NCBI RefSeq assembly: GCF_040869045.1
Contig: NC_090319.1
Location: 230,137,832 to 230,201,831, forward strand
Length of the DNA: 64,000 bases
Source: Eurosta solidaginis
Lineage: Eukaryota > Arthropoda > Insecta > Diptera > Tephritidae
Direction: 5' to 3'
Part shown: positions 21,540-33,180 of the stretch, in pieces
How the letters are laid out: each line of letters begins with the position of its first letter
Numbering within the stretch: position 1 is the first letter of the stretch
Position numbers and translations under genes: made by a program
Notes under the pieces: model-generated
What the model was told of the DNA's origin: nothing
Database searches by the model: none
The model's input: only the letters and a program-made list of their open reading frames with translations

Positions 21540-22214
21540 TTAGGATAGAACAAACTTATTGACAAGATGAAGAAATTTTTCTTTGCTTAGTGGCTTGGTG
21601 AATATGTCGGCTAGTTGTTCCTTTGTTTCCATATACTGAACATCGATTTCGCCCTGAGCTTGCATGTCGCATGTATAAAAATATTGAATGTCAATGTGTT
21701 TTGTTCGCCTTGCCGACGAGGGACTTTTAACCAAAGTTATAGCACGTTGATTGTCGGAATACAATATTGTAGGTGATTGCTGTTCATGCCCACACTCATA
21801 CATAAGCTCCCTAAGCCACTTCGACGCTTGTGCTGCTGCACATAACGAAACGAACTCGGCCTCTGTAGTTGACGTAGCAGTGATTGTTTGTTTTCGTGAG
21901 CTCCATGCAATTGGACCACCATTTAAGAAAGCAGCCCATCCAGAAATAGATCGCCTTGTGTCTAAGTCACCCCCCCAATCAGCGTCAGAATACACCGTCA
22001 ACTGCAAATGCTCAGAATACAAATTAAAACATATGCCATGGTCTACTGTACCTTTCAAGTATTTTAAAATTCTTTTTACGCCTTGCCAATGCGTTTCGGA
22101 AGGCCTCTCGAGATATCTGCTTAACACACCCACGCTGTAAGCAATGTCTGGTCTGGTACACACCATTAAGTACATTAGTGACCCGATGGCTTCGCGGTAT
22201 GGTATTTTAGGGTT
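21540..22214 (-). pseudogene. Copia RT end and RNase H
   Basis: In the same frame as the main pol ORF but after an in-frame TAG near 22215: YLMVCTRPDIAYSVGVLSRY, then VYSDADWGGDLDTRRS and TTEAEFVSLCAAAQASKW (RNase H Asp/Glu residues), IQYFYTCDM and ADIFTKPLSKEKF. It ends naturally at 21540 just before the purine tract. Reading through one stop would be needed to join it to pol. Confidence 0.9.
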
Positions 22215-24752
22215 CTATTCAGTTGCATCATCCTTTGAAAAATATCTTCCAACTTCAGCTGGTGTGGACACAGGACAACATTGCATATGATTAAAACGTT
22301 CCAGTACCTTTTCTGCATACACCTTTTGATGCAACTTCAACATGTGATTGTGTTTATTCACTTCAATTTGAAAACCAACAAAAAACTCTGCCTCGTTGTA
22401 TGTTATCTCGAACTCAAGATGTAGGTTATGTAACAACTTCTCCATTATTTCTTTATCGCTGCCACATATTAGCCCGTCGTCAACGTAGAGTAATAGGAAC
22501 ATGATGTCCTTTTCGGTTTGGTAGATGAATACACATGAATCAACCCGTGACTGATTAAACCCAAACTTCAGTAAAAACTTTGCAATGCACTTGTTCCATT
22601 GCCTTGAAGCTTGCTTGAGGCCATACAAGCTCTTTTTTAATAAGCAAACTCGATCATCTGTGACAAAACCATACGGTTGTTCCATGTATATGACTTCGTC
22701 TAAATTCCCATGTAGAAAAACAGTTTTGACGTCGAATTGAACCATATCCAAACCACGAGCTGCTGCAACGGCTATAACCATTCTTACTGATTCATGTCTG
22801 ACAACGGGAGCAAAAACCTCTTCATAGTCGACGCCATATTTGTGAGAGCATCCTCTTACCACTAATCGAGCCTTAAACTTGTCTATCTCTCCATTGCTTT
22901 TGAACTTTTTCTTAAAAACCCAACGATTTGTGATAACGTGCATATCACTCGTACGTGGTACCAAAATCCATGTATTATTTGCTCTCAAAGATTGAATTTC
23001 ACTTTGGATCGCTTCAGTCCATTTGTCGCATTCTTCACTTGACAAAGCCTCTTCTAATGATGAAGGTTCTATAGATGCTATGCATAATTCAGCAACCACT
23101 GTGTTAGCAGTTTGCTTTTTAATCTTTGTTACACTTCTCGTATTATATGGACTTCTCATTAGTGTTTGTTGTTTTTCGTTTTCTAGCGAGTTTCTTCGTT
23201 CAGGTGATGTGGATGATACTGTGGGTTTTATGCCCACTCCCTCTGGCACTGTACTATCATCCATTTTCTTTTCACATACCTCGTTGATTGTTGTAGGTAT
23301 TTCATTAAAAATAACATCGCGCCGGATTAGGACCCTTCTGGTCTCAGGATCATATACTCTATATGCTTTGCTCTCTTCATTGTAGCCAACTAAAATACCC
23401 TTAAAAGCATTTCTCTCCCATTTTGTACGCTGTTCTTTCGGTATGTGAACATACACGTCACCACCAAAAACCCGAAGATGTGTCACTGACGGTTTCTCAC
23501 CAAACCACAATTCATATGGGGTACGCCAACCAATAACGCTCGAAGCTGTTCTATTTTTTAAATAAACTGCTGTATGTGTAGCATCAGCCCATAAATGCAA
23601 AGGTAGCTGCCTGCTGTGAAGCATTGATTTTGCACTTTCAACTATGGTTCTGTTTTGCCTTTCAATAAAACCATTTTGTTCGGGCGCTCTTGGCGTAGTA
23701 ACTTCGTGTTTTATGCTGTTTTTCAGGAGCAATTGATTAATATGTTCATTACAAAACTCTAAACCACCATCTGAACGTATGCGCTGTACAGAATGTCCGT
23801 CTGCTCGAACGTCTACCAAGAACTGCGAAAGTTTTTTATAAACATCTGTTTTATTTTTCAAAAAATAAACAAAACAATAACGCGAGTAGTCATCTTTCAA
23901 AAGAAGAAAATAATTGGACCCACCAGCCGATGGAATACTCATCTTTCCACATAGGTCCATGTGAAAAACTTCTCCGGGTATTTGGGCACGTTTCACACCG
24001 CTTTTTGGGAAAGATTGTCTGTGCTGCTTTCCGTATGCGCAGCCTTCACAAAATACATTGGTTGTTTGTATATCGGTTAGATTCAGCCCATCTACCACAC
24101 TCCTCTCACACATTTTTTGAAGTGTATTAAAGTTCACGTGACCCAATCTCTCATGCCATAACATTGCAGTCTCAGATGTTAGAACATTTGCAGCTGATGC
24201 CACCTCTGGTTTCAAGTCCATACGATACAAGCCGCTCTCAATTTGACCTTTGCTAATTACATTATTTTCATTCATAAAGTAAACGTGTTTACCACCAGAT
24301 TCGAATACTACACTTGCACCACCTCTGGTTGCTTTAGATATTGAAATGAAATTTTTGTCTAAATCTGGAACTAGTAAAACGTCCTTGATTATGTGCAAGC
24401 AGTTCATGTAGCCACGTACCTCGATATCGCCTTTACCTTCAACTTTGAGACGCCTGCCGTCGCCAACTTTTACATATACGTTGCTCACTTTGTTATTAAA
24501 ATTCGTTAAGAGTTCTTTCTGAAATGACATGTGATCTGTTGCACCAGAATCTGCATAGAAAACATTCTCAACTTTATTTGCATTTTTTGATGCGTTCAAA
24601 ATAAATAAATATGAGCTTTGACGATCAGCTGTTTCTTTTGTTTGCCCTTTCTTGTCATTTGTTTTACTTTCAAGTAATAGATTTTGAGACTCATTTTTCT
24701 TCTCTATTACGTTTTGTTGATGTTTTTGACGTTTTCGACATTGCGAGCCCAA
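22215..24752 (-). pseudogene. Copia pol: protease, integrase, RT
   Basis: An 845-codon frame. Protease: VFYADSGATDHM. Integrase: zinc site HERLGHVNFNTL ... CEGCAYGKQ, core Asp in VFHMDLCGKM, second Asp in RSDGGLEF, Glu in EQNGFIERQNR. RT: KARLVVRGCSHKYGVDYEE, FDVKTVFLHGNLDE and LLLYVDDGLI with YVDD. The usual FDVKTAFL block reads KTVFLHG, a mild change. The frame begins by a one-base loss at the gag zinc knuckle (~24745) and ends at a premature TAG. Confidence 0.9.
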
Positions 24753-25585
24753 TGGCCAGGCTTATGACAATAGTTGCAATTGCCTTTTCGCTTTGCATTA
24801 TTGTTGTTCTTACCTTTGTTTGCTGAATAGTTGTTGTTGCCTCTAAATTTACTTGCTGAGTAGACCGAATTGCTCGCATTGTTGGTGTCTACATTTGATC
24901 GGGAATTCATGAGACTTTCTTCGTTTACTAGATGCTCTGTTAACCGTTCAATATTTTGGCTTTCACGTGGAACTGCATACCAGGCTGTGCGTACATGATC
25001 AAATCTAGCTGGCAAACTGCTTAAGATTTTTGCAATTACCATAGGCTCCCTCTGCTCTAACTCCATATCTTTAAGTCGTTGTGCTACGGATGTAATATCT
25101 GCGACGTAATCGACAATTGGCTGCTCATCGCTCATTTTAGCACTCATAAATTTTTCTAAGAGAACCTGCGCTGATTGCTCGCTTTTTTCGGCATGGACAG
25201 CTTTTAATTTAGACCACATTTCGGCTGCTGTAGAGCATTCTGTAAGATACTTTAATTGTTCAAGCTCGATACCTCTCATGATGAAGGCTTGCGCTTCTGC
25301 ATCCTTTTCGTCCCATTTTGTGGCATTTGAGTCCGTTCACTTTTCCGCTCCCAGGATATATTTCTTTAGCTTATTTTCAGCCATGTATATTTCCATTTGT
25401 CTACGCCATAGTTGGTAGTTCTGCCCATTAAAACGATGTATGTGATACACCTTCGATTCACTCATCTTTGTCTCAGTAATGTCTTCACCCTCGGCTTGAA
25501 TAGACCTATCACCGTCGGTTAAACTCTCTGTAAGCTCCGTTCCAATCGCAGAATATATATGGGAAGATGGTTCTTTACTTTCCAT
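24707..25585 (-). pseudogene. Copia gag
   Basis: Starts at the ATG at 25585 (MESKEPSSHIYSA). It contains YHIHRFNGQNYQLWRRQM and, after an in-frame TGA at ~25337, LKYLTECSTAAEMWSKLKAV and the UBN2-type Gag core, ending in the nucleocapsid knuckle CNYCHKPGHWARN. There a one-base deletion moves the frame away from pol. Gag would form the particle. Confidence 0.85.
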
Positions 25586-25614
25586 ATAAAATGTTATGCG
25601 TTTTGTGCAGTTAG

Positions 25615-25632
25615 GATCCTGGGCCCATAACC
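25615..25632 (-). other. Copia primer binding site
   Basis: The minus strand reads GGTTATGGGCCCAGGATC directly after the 5' LTR. This matches the GGTTATGGGCCCA type commonly seen in insect Copia elements, which prime on an internal tRNA-iMet fragment (known for Copia in general; not tested here). Confidence 0.65.
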
Positions 25633-25957
25633 TGTTAGTATAATGAAGATTTTTCAGGATCACCCAAAATAAAAACGTAGAACAGACCAAGTAATAACGA
25701 CAAAGGTTTATGCTATGTGATAAATGATTTAATTCAAGTAAATAATAGATGAGTATTGATTACAATTTATGAAATATACAAGACGTATCAAAAAGAAACG
25801 TGTTCACCTTAGCGAGATCTTTTAGAGAGAGAGAGATAACAAAAACGGAAAAGGAATTACAGAATTCGCAATAATTTTAATTATGACATACAGGAAACGA
25901 AATGTAGTTGCCACATTGTAAGATACAATTTAATTGCTAAAAGTGAAAACCTCAACA
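25633..25957 (-). repeat. Copia 5' LTR
   Basis: 325 bp, the twin of 21185-21509 with one visible mismatch. Confidence 0.95.
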
Positions 25958-25962
25958 CTCCC

Positions 25963-26640
25963 TTTATCACCAGCGACACAGGGGGGCTCCAGCTACTATT
26001 GCTCTCCTCTATCACGCCTAAACCAAGCATCCTATCGAGCTCTTCAAAAACTAGCTTTTGGATAGCTGGTGATATAGGGTAATGCCTTTGCTTGACTGGG
26101 AGGTTTTCATTTGTGACTTCTATCACGTGTTCCTCCACATTCGTTTTCCCTAAACCTAGGACCGCAAATGAGGGAAACTGCGCCTTGACCTTCTCCAACG
26201 CCACACTGCTCTCTTGTCAGAACATGCTGTACCGCTTCCAATGATAAGTCGCCCTCGGCGGGTACAAGTTCTGCAACGCCAGTGTGAATTGGATGCGATA
26301 GAACCCCACGACTAACAACATTCAGATCGAAAGCCTACCAAAAGTCTTCCCCGTAAATACACCTCTTGCAGGAGGCCTGGCACGATGAGAAACTCTAGGT
26401 CCTTATATATTCCATCCCAGAAGACAGACAGAGTGATAGCACCAACCACTGGCGTTTCGCCACCATTCGCTGTGCGTATGTTTTGATTGGCCAGTGGGAT
26501 GATGCTATCCTCCCTGCCTTCTATCAGCTTCTCATAATTTTTACCTAGACAGCTCGCGCCAGCACCTGAATACAGCAAGGCTACGACATCCCTATCCCCG
26601 ATCTTTGTCTGCGCAAAGAAACGGTTGTCGCCTTTCATGG
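25963..26640 (-). pseudogene. Gypsy-1 protease and start of RT
   Basis: The frame at 26312-26638 begins MKGDNRFFAQTKIGDRDVVA and has LLYSGAGASCLG where an aspartic protease should have a DTGA/DSGA-type site, so the catalytic Asp is replaced by Tyr. After VPGLLQEVYL the frame breaks. The second frame (25963-26204) gives the RT lead-in: VEEHVIEVTNENLPVKQRHY, then FEELDRMLGLGVIEESNS and WSPPVSLV. The RT continues at 21184 beyond the Copia insertion. Confidence 0.8.
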
Positions 26641-26670
26641 TGACAATTGTCGCTACTATTTTATTAATAA

Positions 26671-26700
26671 CTAGCCTTTACCCGCGGCCCTGTCCGCAAG
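26671..26700 (-). other. Helitron 3' terminus with hairpin
   Basis: The minus strand reads GCGGACAGGGCCGC, then GGGTAAAGGCTAG at the very end. Hairpin plus CTRR is the canonical Helitron 3' signal. Confidence 0.75.
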
Positions 26701-26819
26701 GAGACATTTAAATATATGGGCTATACGCGTTAGCCTGCTTATCAAGTTATCTGTTTAAAATTTTGTTTTCTGTCCAATGCATTTTATTTTTGTAATTGAG
26801 TAAAAAAAAGAACTAAATG

Positions 26820-29800
26820 AGCTGATAACCTGATAGGATCCCAAATGATCCCGAAATTATCCAGAAAAAGCTACGAAATGACCCCCACGCTATCGCGGAC
26901 GGATCCCGAAAACCATCTAGAAATGCCCCGAAAGGGTCTCCAAAACTTCCCGGAATAGTCCCAAAAAACCCGAAATGACAACGACACGATTCCAGACGTA
27001 TCCAGAGAACCACACAGAAATGATCCCTGAAGGTGTTCCAAAATGATCCCGAAAAGGTTCCGAAATGACGCTGACGGGCTCCCGGGCGGATATCAAAAAC
27101 CATCCAGAAAATATCCAGGAAGGGTCCCTAAATTATCCCGACATACTCCAGAAAAAGTTCCGAAATGGCTCCGAGGGGATCCACGACGGATCGCGAAAAC
27201 CATACAGAAATGATTCCGGAAGGGTCCCAAAATGATCCCGAAATAGTCCGGAAATGACCCAGATGGGATCCCGCACAGATCCAGAAATGATCCCGGAAGG
27301 GTCCAAAAAACTATCCCGGAAAAGTAACAAAAAATCCCGAAATGGCTCCTACGGCATCCCGGACGGATCCAGAAATGATCTCGGAAGGGTCCCCAAATGA
27401 TCCCAAAATGGTCCCGAAATGACCCTGATGGATCCGGGAAACCATCAAGAAATTATGCCGGAAGGGTCCCCAAATGATCCCGAAATAAAACAGAAAAAGT
27501 CACGAAACGACCCCTAGAGGATCCCCAAATGATCCCGTATTAGCCCCGAAAAGGTCCCGAAATAACCCCGACGGGATCCCGGATAAATCCCGAAAACCAT
27601 CCAGAAATGATGCCGGAAGGGATCCCAAATGATTCAGAAAAAGTCCCGCAATGATTCCGACGGGATCCTGAACAGATACCGAAAACCATCCAGAAGTGAT
27701 GCCGGAAAGGTCCTCAAATGATCACCTAATAGTCCCGAAATGACCCTTAAGGGATCCTGGACGGATCCAGTAAACCATCCAGAAATGATCCGAATATAGT
27801 CCCGAAGAAGTCCCGAAATGACCCTGACGGGATCTCGAACTCATCCCTAAATAACCCTGACGGGATCCCGGACAGATCCCGAAATCCATTGAGAAATGAT
27901 TTTGGGAGGGACCCCAAATGATCCTGAAAAAGTCCCGCAATGATTCCGACGGGATCCTGAACGGATACCGAAAACCATCCAGAAGTGATGCCGGAAAGGT
28001 CCTCAAATGATCACCTAATGGTCCCAAAATGACCCTGACGGTATCCCGGACTGATCCCGATATCCATCCAGAAATGATCTTGGGAAGGCCCCAAAATGAT
28101 CCCGAAATAGTCTCGGAAAAGTCCAGAAATTACCCTGACGGCTTCCCGGACGAATCCTGAAAGCCATCCTTAAATGATCCCGAAAAAGTCCCGAAATGAC
28201 CCTGACGGGACCCCGAAAGGATCCCGAAAACTATCCAGAAATGATGTCGGAAAGGTCCTCAAATGACGTCCTAATAGTTCCGAAAAGACCCTGACGGGAT
28301 ACCGAACGGATCCCGACAACTACCTAGAAATGATGCCGAAAGGGCCCGCAAATGATCCCGTATTAGTCGAGAAAAAGTCCCGAAATGACCCCGACGGGAT
28401 GCCGGACGAATCCCAAAAACCATCCAGAAATGATGCCGGAGGGGACCCCAAATGATCCTGAAAAAGTCCCGCAATTATTCTGACGGGATCCTGAACGGAT
28501 ACCGAAAAACATGCAGAAGTGATGCCGGAAAGGTCCTCAAATGATCACCAATAGTCCCAAAATGACCCTGACGGCATCCCGGACAGATCCCGAAATCCAT
28601 CGAGAAATGATCTTGGGAGGGTCCCAAAATGATCCCGAAATAGTCTCGGAAAAGTCCAGAAATTACCCTGACGGGATCCCGGGCGAATCCTGAAGACCAA
28701 TCTTAAATGTTGCCGAAAAAGTCCCGAAATGACCCTGATGGGACCCCGAAAGGATCCCGAAAAATATCCAGAAATGATGCCGGAAAGGTCCTCAAATGAT
28801 CTCCTAATAGTTCCGAAAAGACCCTGACGGGATCCCGAACGGATCCCGACAACTACCCAGAAATGATGCCGAAAGGGTCCGCAAGTGATCCCGTATTAGT
28901 CGAGAAAAAGTCACGAAAAGACCCCGACGGGATGCCGGACGAATCCCAAAAACCATCCAGAAATGATGCCGGAACGGACCCCAAATGATCCCGAAAAATA
29001 TCCAGAAATGATGCCGGAAAGGTCGTCAAATGATCTCCTAATAGTCCCAAAATGACCCTGACGGCATCCCGGACAGATCCCGAAATCCATCCAGAAACAA
29101 TCTTGGGAAGGTCCCAAAATGATCCCGAAATAGTCTCGGAAAAGTCCAAAAATTACCCTGACGGGTTCCCGGACGAATCCTGAAAGCCATCCTTAAATGA
29201 TCCCGAAAACCATCCAGAAATGATGCCGGAAGGGATCCCAAATGATTCCGAAAAAGTCCCGCAATGATTCCGACGGGATCCTGAACGGATACCGAAAACC
29301 ATCCAGAAGTGATGCCGGAAAGGTCCTCAAATGACACCTAATAGTCCCAAAATGACCCTGACGGCATCCCGGACAGATCCCGAAATCCATCCAGAAATGA
29401 TCTTGGGAAGGTCCCATAATTATCCCGAAATAGTCGCGGAAAAGTCCAGGAATTACCCTGACGGATTCCCGGACGAATCCTGAAAGCCATCCTTAAATGA
29501 TCCCGAAAAAGTCCCGAAATTACCCTGACGGGATCCCGAAAGGATTCCGAAAACTATCCAGAAATGATGCCGGAAAGGTCCTCAAATGATCCCCTAATAG
29601 TCCCGAAATGACCGTGACGGGATCCCGAACGGATCCCGACAACTATCCAGAAATGATGCCAAAAGGGTCCGCAAATGATCCCGTATTAGTCGAGAAAAAG
29701 TCCCGAAAAGACCCCGACGGGATCCCGGACGAATCCCAAAAACTATCCAGAGATGATGCCGGTAGGTATCCCAAATGATCCCGAAATAGTCCCGAAATGA

Positions 29801-30935
29801 CCTCGTCGGCATCCCGGACGGATCCCGAAAATTATCCAGAAATGATGCCGGAAAGGTCCCCAAATGATCCCCTAATAGTCCCGAAATTACCCTGATGGGA
29901 TCCCGGACGGATCCCGAAAACCATCCACAAATGATGCCGAAAGGGTTCCCAAATGATCCCGTATTAGTCGCGAAAAAGTCCCGAAATGACCCCGACGGGA
30001 TCCCGGACGGATCCCGAAAACCATCCAGAAATGATGCCGGAAGAGCCCCCAAATGATCCCGAAAAAGTCCCCAAATTACCCCGACGAGATCCGGGACGGA
30101 TCCCGAACACCATCCAGAAATGATGCCGGGAGAGCACCCAAATGATCCCGAAAAAGTCCCCAAATGACCCCGACGAGATCCCGGACGGATCTCGAAAACC
30201 TTCGAGAATTGATGCCGAAAGGGTTCCCAAATGATCCCGTCGCGAAAAAGTCCCGAAATTACCCCGACGGGATCCCGGACGGATCCCGAAAACCATCCAG
30301 AAATGATGCCGGAAGAGCCCCCAAATGATCCCGAAAAAGTCCCCAAATGACCCCGACGAGATCCCGGACGGACCCCGAAAACCATCCAGAAATGATGCCG
30401 GAAGAGCCCCAAATGATTCCGAAAAAGTCCCCAAATTACCCTGACGAGATCCCGGAGGGATCCCGAAAACCATCCAGAAATGATGCCGAAAGGGTCCCCA
30501 AATGATCCCGTATTAGTCGCGAAAAAGTCCCGAAATGACCCCGACGGGATGCCGGACGAATTCCGAAGACCATCCAGAAATGATGCCTAAAGGGACTCAA
30601 AATAACCCCGAAAAAGTCCCGTAATGATCCCGGAAACCATCAAGAATTTATCTCTCGAAGGTACGCAAATGATCCCGACGGGATCCCGGACGGATCCCGA
30701 AAACCATCCAGAAATGATGCCGGAAGGGTCCCCAAATGATCGCGAAATAGTCCCGAAATGATTCCGGAATAGTCCCGAAAATGTCTCAAAATAACCCCGA
30801 CGGGATCCCGTACGGATCCCGAAAACTATACAGAAATGATCCCGGAAGGGTCCCAAAATGATCCCGAAATAGTCCCGAAAAAGTCCCGAAATTATCCCGG
30901 AAGGGCCTCGATATGACCCTTACGGGAATACAAAT
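26820..30935. repeat. Tandem array of ~88-100 bp GATCCCGAAA-type units
   Basis: Dozens of degenerate units built from ATGATCCCGAAA, AGTCCCGAAATGACC, CCGACGGGATCCCGG, AACCATCCAGAAATGATGCC and GGAAGGGTCCCCAA. Around 30,020-30,570 the word CATCCAGAAATGATGCC recurs about every 90-100 bases. Stop codons are rare in some frames, so ORFs up to ~270 codons appear by chance; I do not call them genes. Confidence 0.9.
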
Positions 30936-31693
30936 AAGGTGAAGCTAATTATAAAACCATATTAATAAGGCAGCAGGCGCATTGGAGCGAATGGAAAGTT
31001 ACATAGAAACTTACAGGTAAAGCTAATAAAAGCGTGCTAATAAAAACAATTGAAGGAGGGCGGATGGCGGGTGTAGAAGGAGAGGATTACTGATCGTTCC
31101 TCCAAAATTGTCTAGATCTTGATCTATATGTGCCAGATACCAAAAACTATTGTTTTAGGAGAAAATTAATATTGAGTTATAACAATTTATAGATTTTACA
31201 CCAGAGGAGGATAAAGGGGGGGAGGCGGCGTAGTGTTTCACTGCTTACTTTGTAAGTCCTCGACTTATTTGACCCCTTGAGTCTGTGATATTGGTGAAGG
31301 CCAGTATACGTAAAGTTAAAATGTGTAAAGATTATTAAAAAGTAATTGCTCGAAGGGGTCGTGGGACCCCCACCCCTTTTTCCATGTTCGAAAAAAATTT
31401 CGCTAGTAGACTACTGTCTGTGTCCCAAATTTCATCAAAATCCGTGTAGCCATTCTGGCGTGATTCAGTCGCAAAGACGAAAAAATATAACAATTAAATT
31501 ATAACTGTTCTTAGGGGGCGGGGACCACGCCCCTTTTGAAAAATATATAGCTAGTAGATCCTTCTAGACTATTGGCTATATGTGTGCAAAATTTCATCCA
31601 AATCGGGCCAGCCGTTCTTGCGTTATTGAGTCACAAAGACAAACGTCTGGACAAACATCCAAACTTTGCCATTTATAATATATATATATTAGA

Positions 31694-33180
31694 TTCGTCT
31701 CATGTTCTTTTTCTTTGCTCGCATCTTCATTATCTTTTTAAAATGTCTACGTCTTTTCTTAGCGAGAAATTCTTCGCACAAAATCCGTTGTCTAGCTGCT
31801 TCGTATTCCAGCTTCCTTTGATGTAGACTTTTTGGCTCGGCTTTCCCTACACCTAACTTGACACTACACGCACTGTCGTCCGCCCTTTTTAAAATTCTGA
31901 AGCGGGGTTGGTCTCCAGGTAGTCTGTTCCCTGGCGAGAGCTCTCGGCAATCTCCACCAGTTGGGAGTTTCCCTACCCGCTTTGTAAACACAAAAAGACA
32001 TATCAACCCCACACGCAAAACATACCATATCATGAAAGGACGATTTACAACGATTATCTCTCTTCAATTCGGAAGGATTCTTGACAAAAAATCAACAGGC
32101 ATTCCACACGAAAAACATAACATGAGGTGAAAGGGGGACGAACAAAATGAATTGGTGGCGGGTTTGGAGTTGCTCAAAGGTTTGTGTTGGTTCGTAGCTC
32201 CAGGTACTGGATGATATGGTTGTTGGTTTGGCCCTCTCGGTTTGGCCGGATTCGTGATCGCCTCCACGGGTTACCTATTGATCCGCTCATCCCCAGGTGT
32301 CACTTCGGGATATTCTAATTCGTTGACCGGTTTGGGACGGGTTCGGTTCTCCTTTATGAGCCGCTTTGCCCCCCTACACTCAGCCTTCAGCTCCGCCAAC
32401 GTGTCAATCTTCGATGCGAAGGTTAAGTTCGCTAGGGTTTCAGGTTGCCCCTAATGATCCCCACTAGCTCCTTCTCCTGGATCTTTTTCCGCAGGCGGAA
32501 TGTCAGGTTATGGACCTCACCGTAGAAGTCGTCGAACCCTTCCTGTGGCTGTTTGCGTTCCATAATTTCTCTTATAATCTCGTAATCGGACTCTGCAGTC
32601 TAGAAGTGGGCTAGCAGTTCCGCTTTGAGCTCAAAATACCCGAACTCGGGTTCGTCGGCTTGATCTTCAAGAACTTGCCAGTACCACTTCAAGGCAGAGC
32701 CCGTTACGAGGCAATGGAAATCGGTGAAGAGCTGAAAGTGGGATATGTTGTGATGTTGCCTCAACTTTTCAATCCTAAAAATGAAGCTCTCCACCGTAAT
32801 TCCCTTGGTCGTCCCGTCAAACTTCACATGCCACTTATCCAGGTCCAACTTCTTCCATCTCGGTGGCTCCTGGGTGTTCCTAACGCTACGTCGGACATTT
32901 CGAACAGCTGGTCTATTCTCCTCGAAAAACTCAAGCTTTTGTCCCCCTCACTAAAATAAACGCTGTCCGATCTTCTAATGGTAACCGGACGAATCACCTC
33001 CCGACTAGTTGACCTGAAGACCCGCGAAGTGCACCTTGTGGTGCAACCATTTTTGGCTTGGCCGAGATGGTCGCCATGATTTTGTTGAAACGCTTCTGTT
33101 AATATGAGGAACGATAGCCGCGGAAAACTTTCTGGACATATGGGGATTAAGTCGCCAAACAGATTTACCCCAACGCCGTG
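31694..33180 (-). pseudogene. Gypsy-1 gag
   Basis: The best segment (32600-32848) encodes MDLDKWHVKFDGTTKGITVE, FIFRIEKLRQHHNISHFQ and TGSALKWYW, the Gag/capsid style of Gypsy elements. Downstream, over shifted frames, come GFDDFYGEVHNLTFRLRKK and decayed nucleocapsid knuckles (CFSCGMPVDF near 32,110; VCFACGVDMSFC near 32,020). Upstream to ~33,180 similar residues are scattered. At least four frame changes or stops are needed, so it is dead. Its 3' end is where the Helitron entered. Confidence 0.6.

Larger units (their letters stand above)
21185..25957 (-). mobile_element. Copia-class LTR retrotransposon inside Gypsy-1 RT
   Basis: Two 325-bp LTRs (TGTTAGTATAATG ... ACCTCAACA) flank a gag-pol region in protease, integrase, RT, RNase H order, which defines Copia. 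CTCCC is duplicated at 21180-21184 and 25958-25962. By eye the LTRs differ at one position (near 21296/25744), so the insertion looks recent. Nevertheless gag-pol carries two stops and one frameshift. Confidence 0.95.
26671..31693 (-). mobile_element. Non-autonomous Helitron carrying a long tandem array
   Basis: On the minus strand it begins TC (31693-31692) and ends CTAG (26674-26671). A short hairpin (GCGG ACAGGG CCGC) lies about 10 bases before the end. It sits between A (31694) and T (26670), the AT-target rule of Helitrons, with no duplication. No Rep/helicase ORF is present, so it is non-autonomous. The outer ~750 bases at the 5' end are unique sequence with GGGGCGTGGTC motifs, and the middle 4.1 kb is a tandem array. 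It separates Gypsy-1 gag from protease. Confidence 0.8.

Noticed and set aside
23023..23385. 120-codon plus-strand ORF
   Set aside because: Antisense to Copia pol with no recognisable domain.
29594..30412. A 272-codon minus-strand ORF and several others of 67-170 codons within 26,800-30,860
   Set aside because: They lie entirely in the 88-100 bp tandem array; the peptides are period repeats (GIISGWFSGSVRDPVGVISG-like) in more than one frame. Open because the unit lacks stops.
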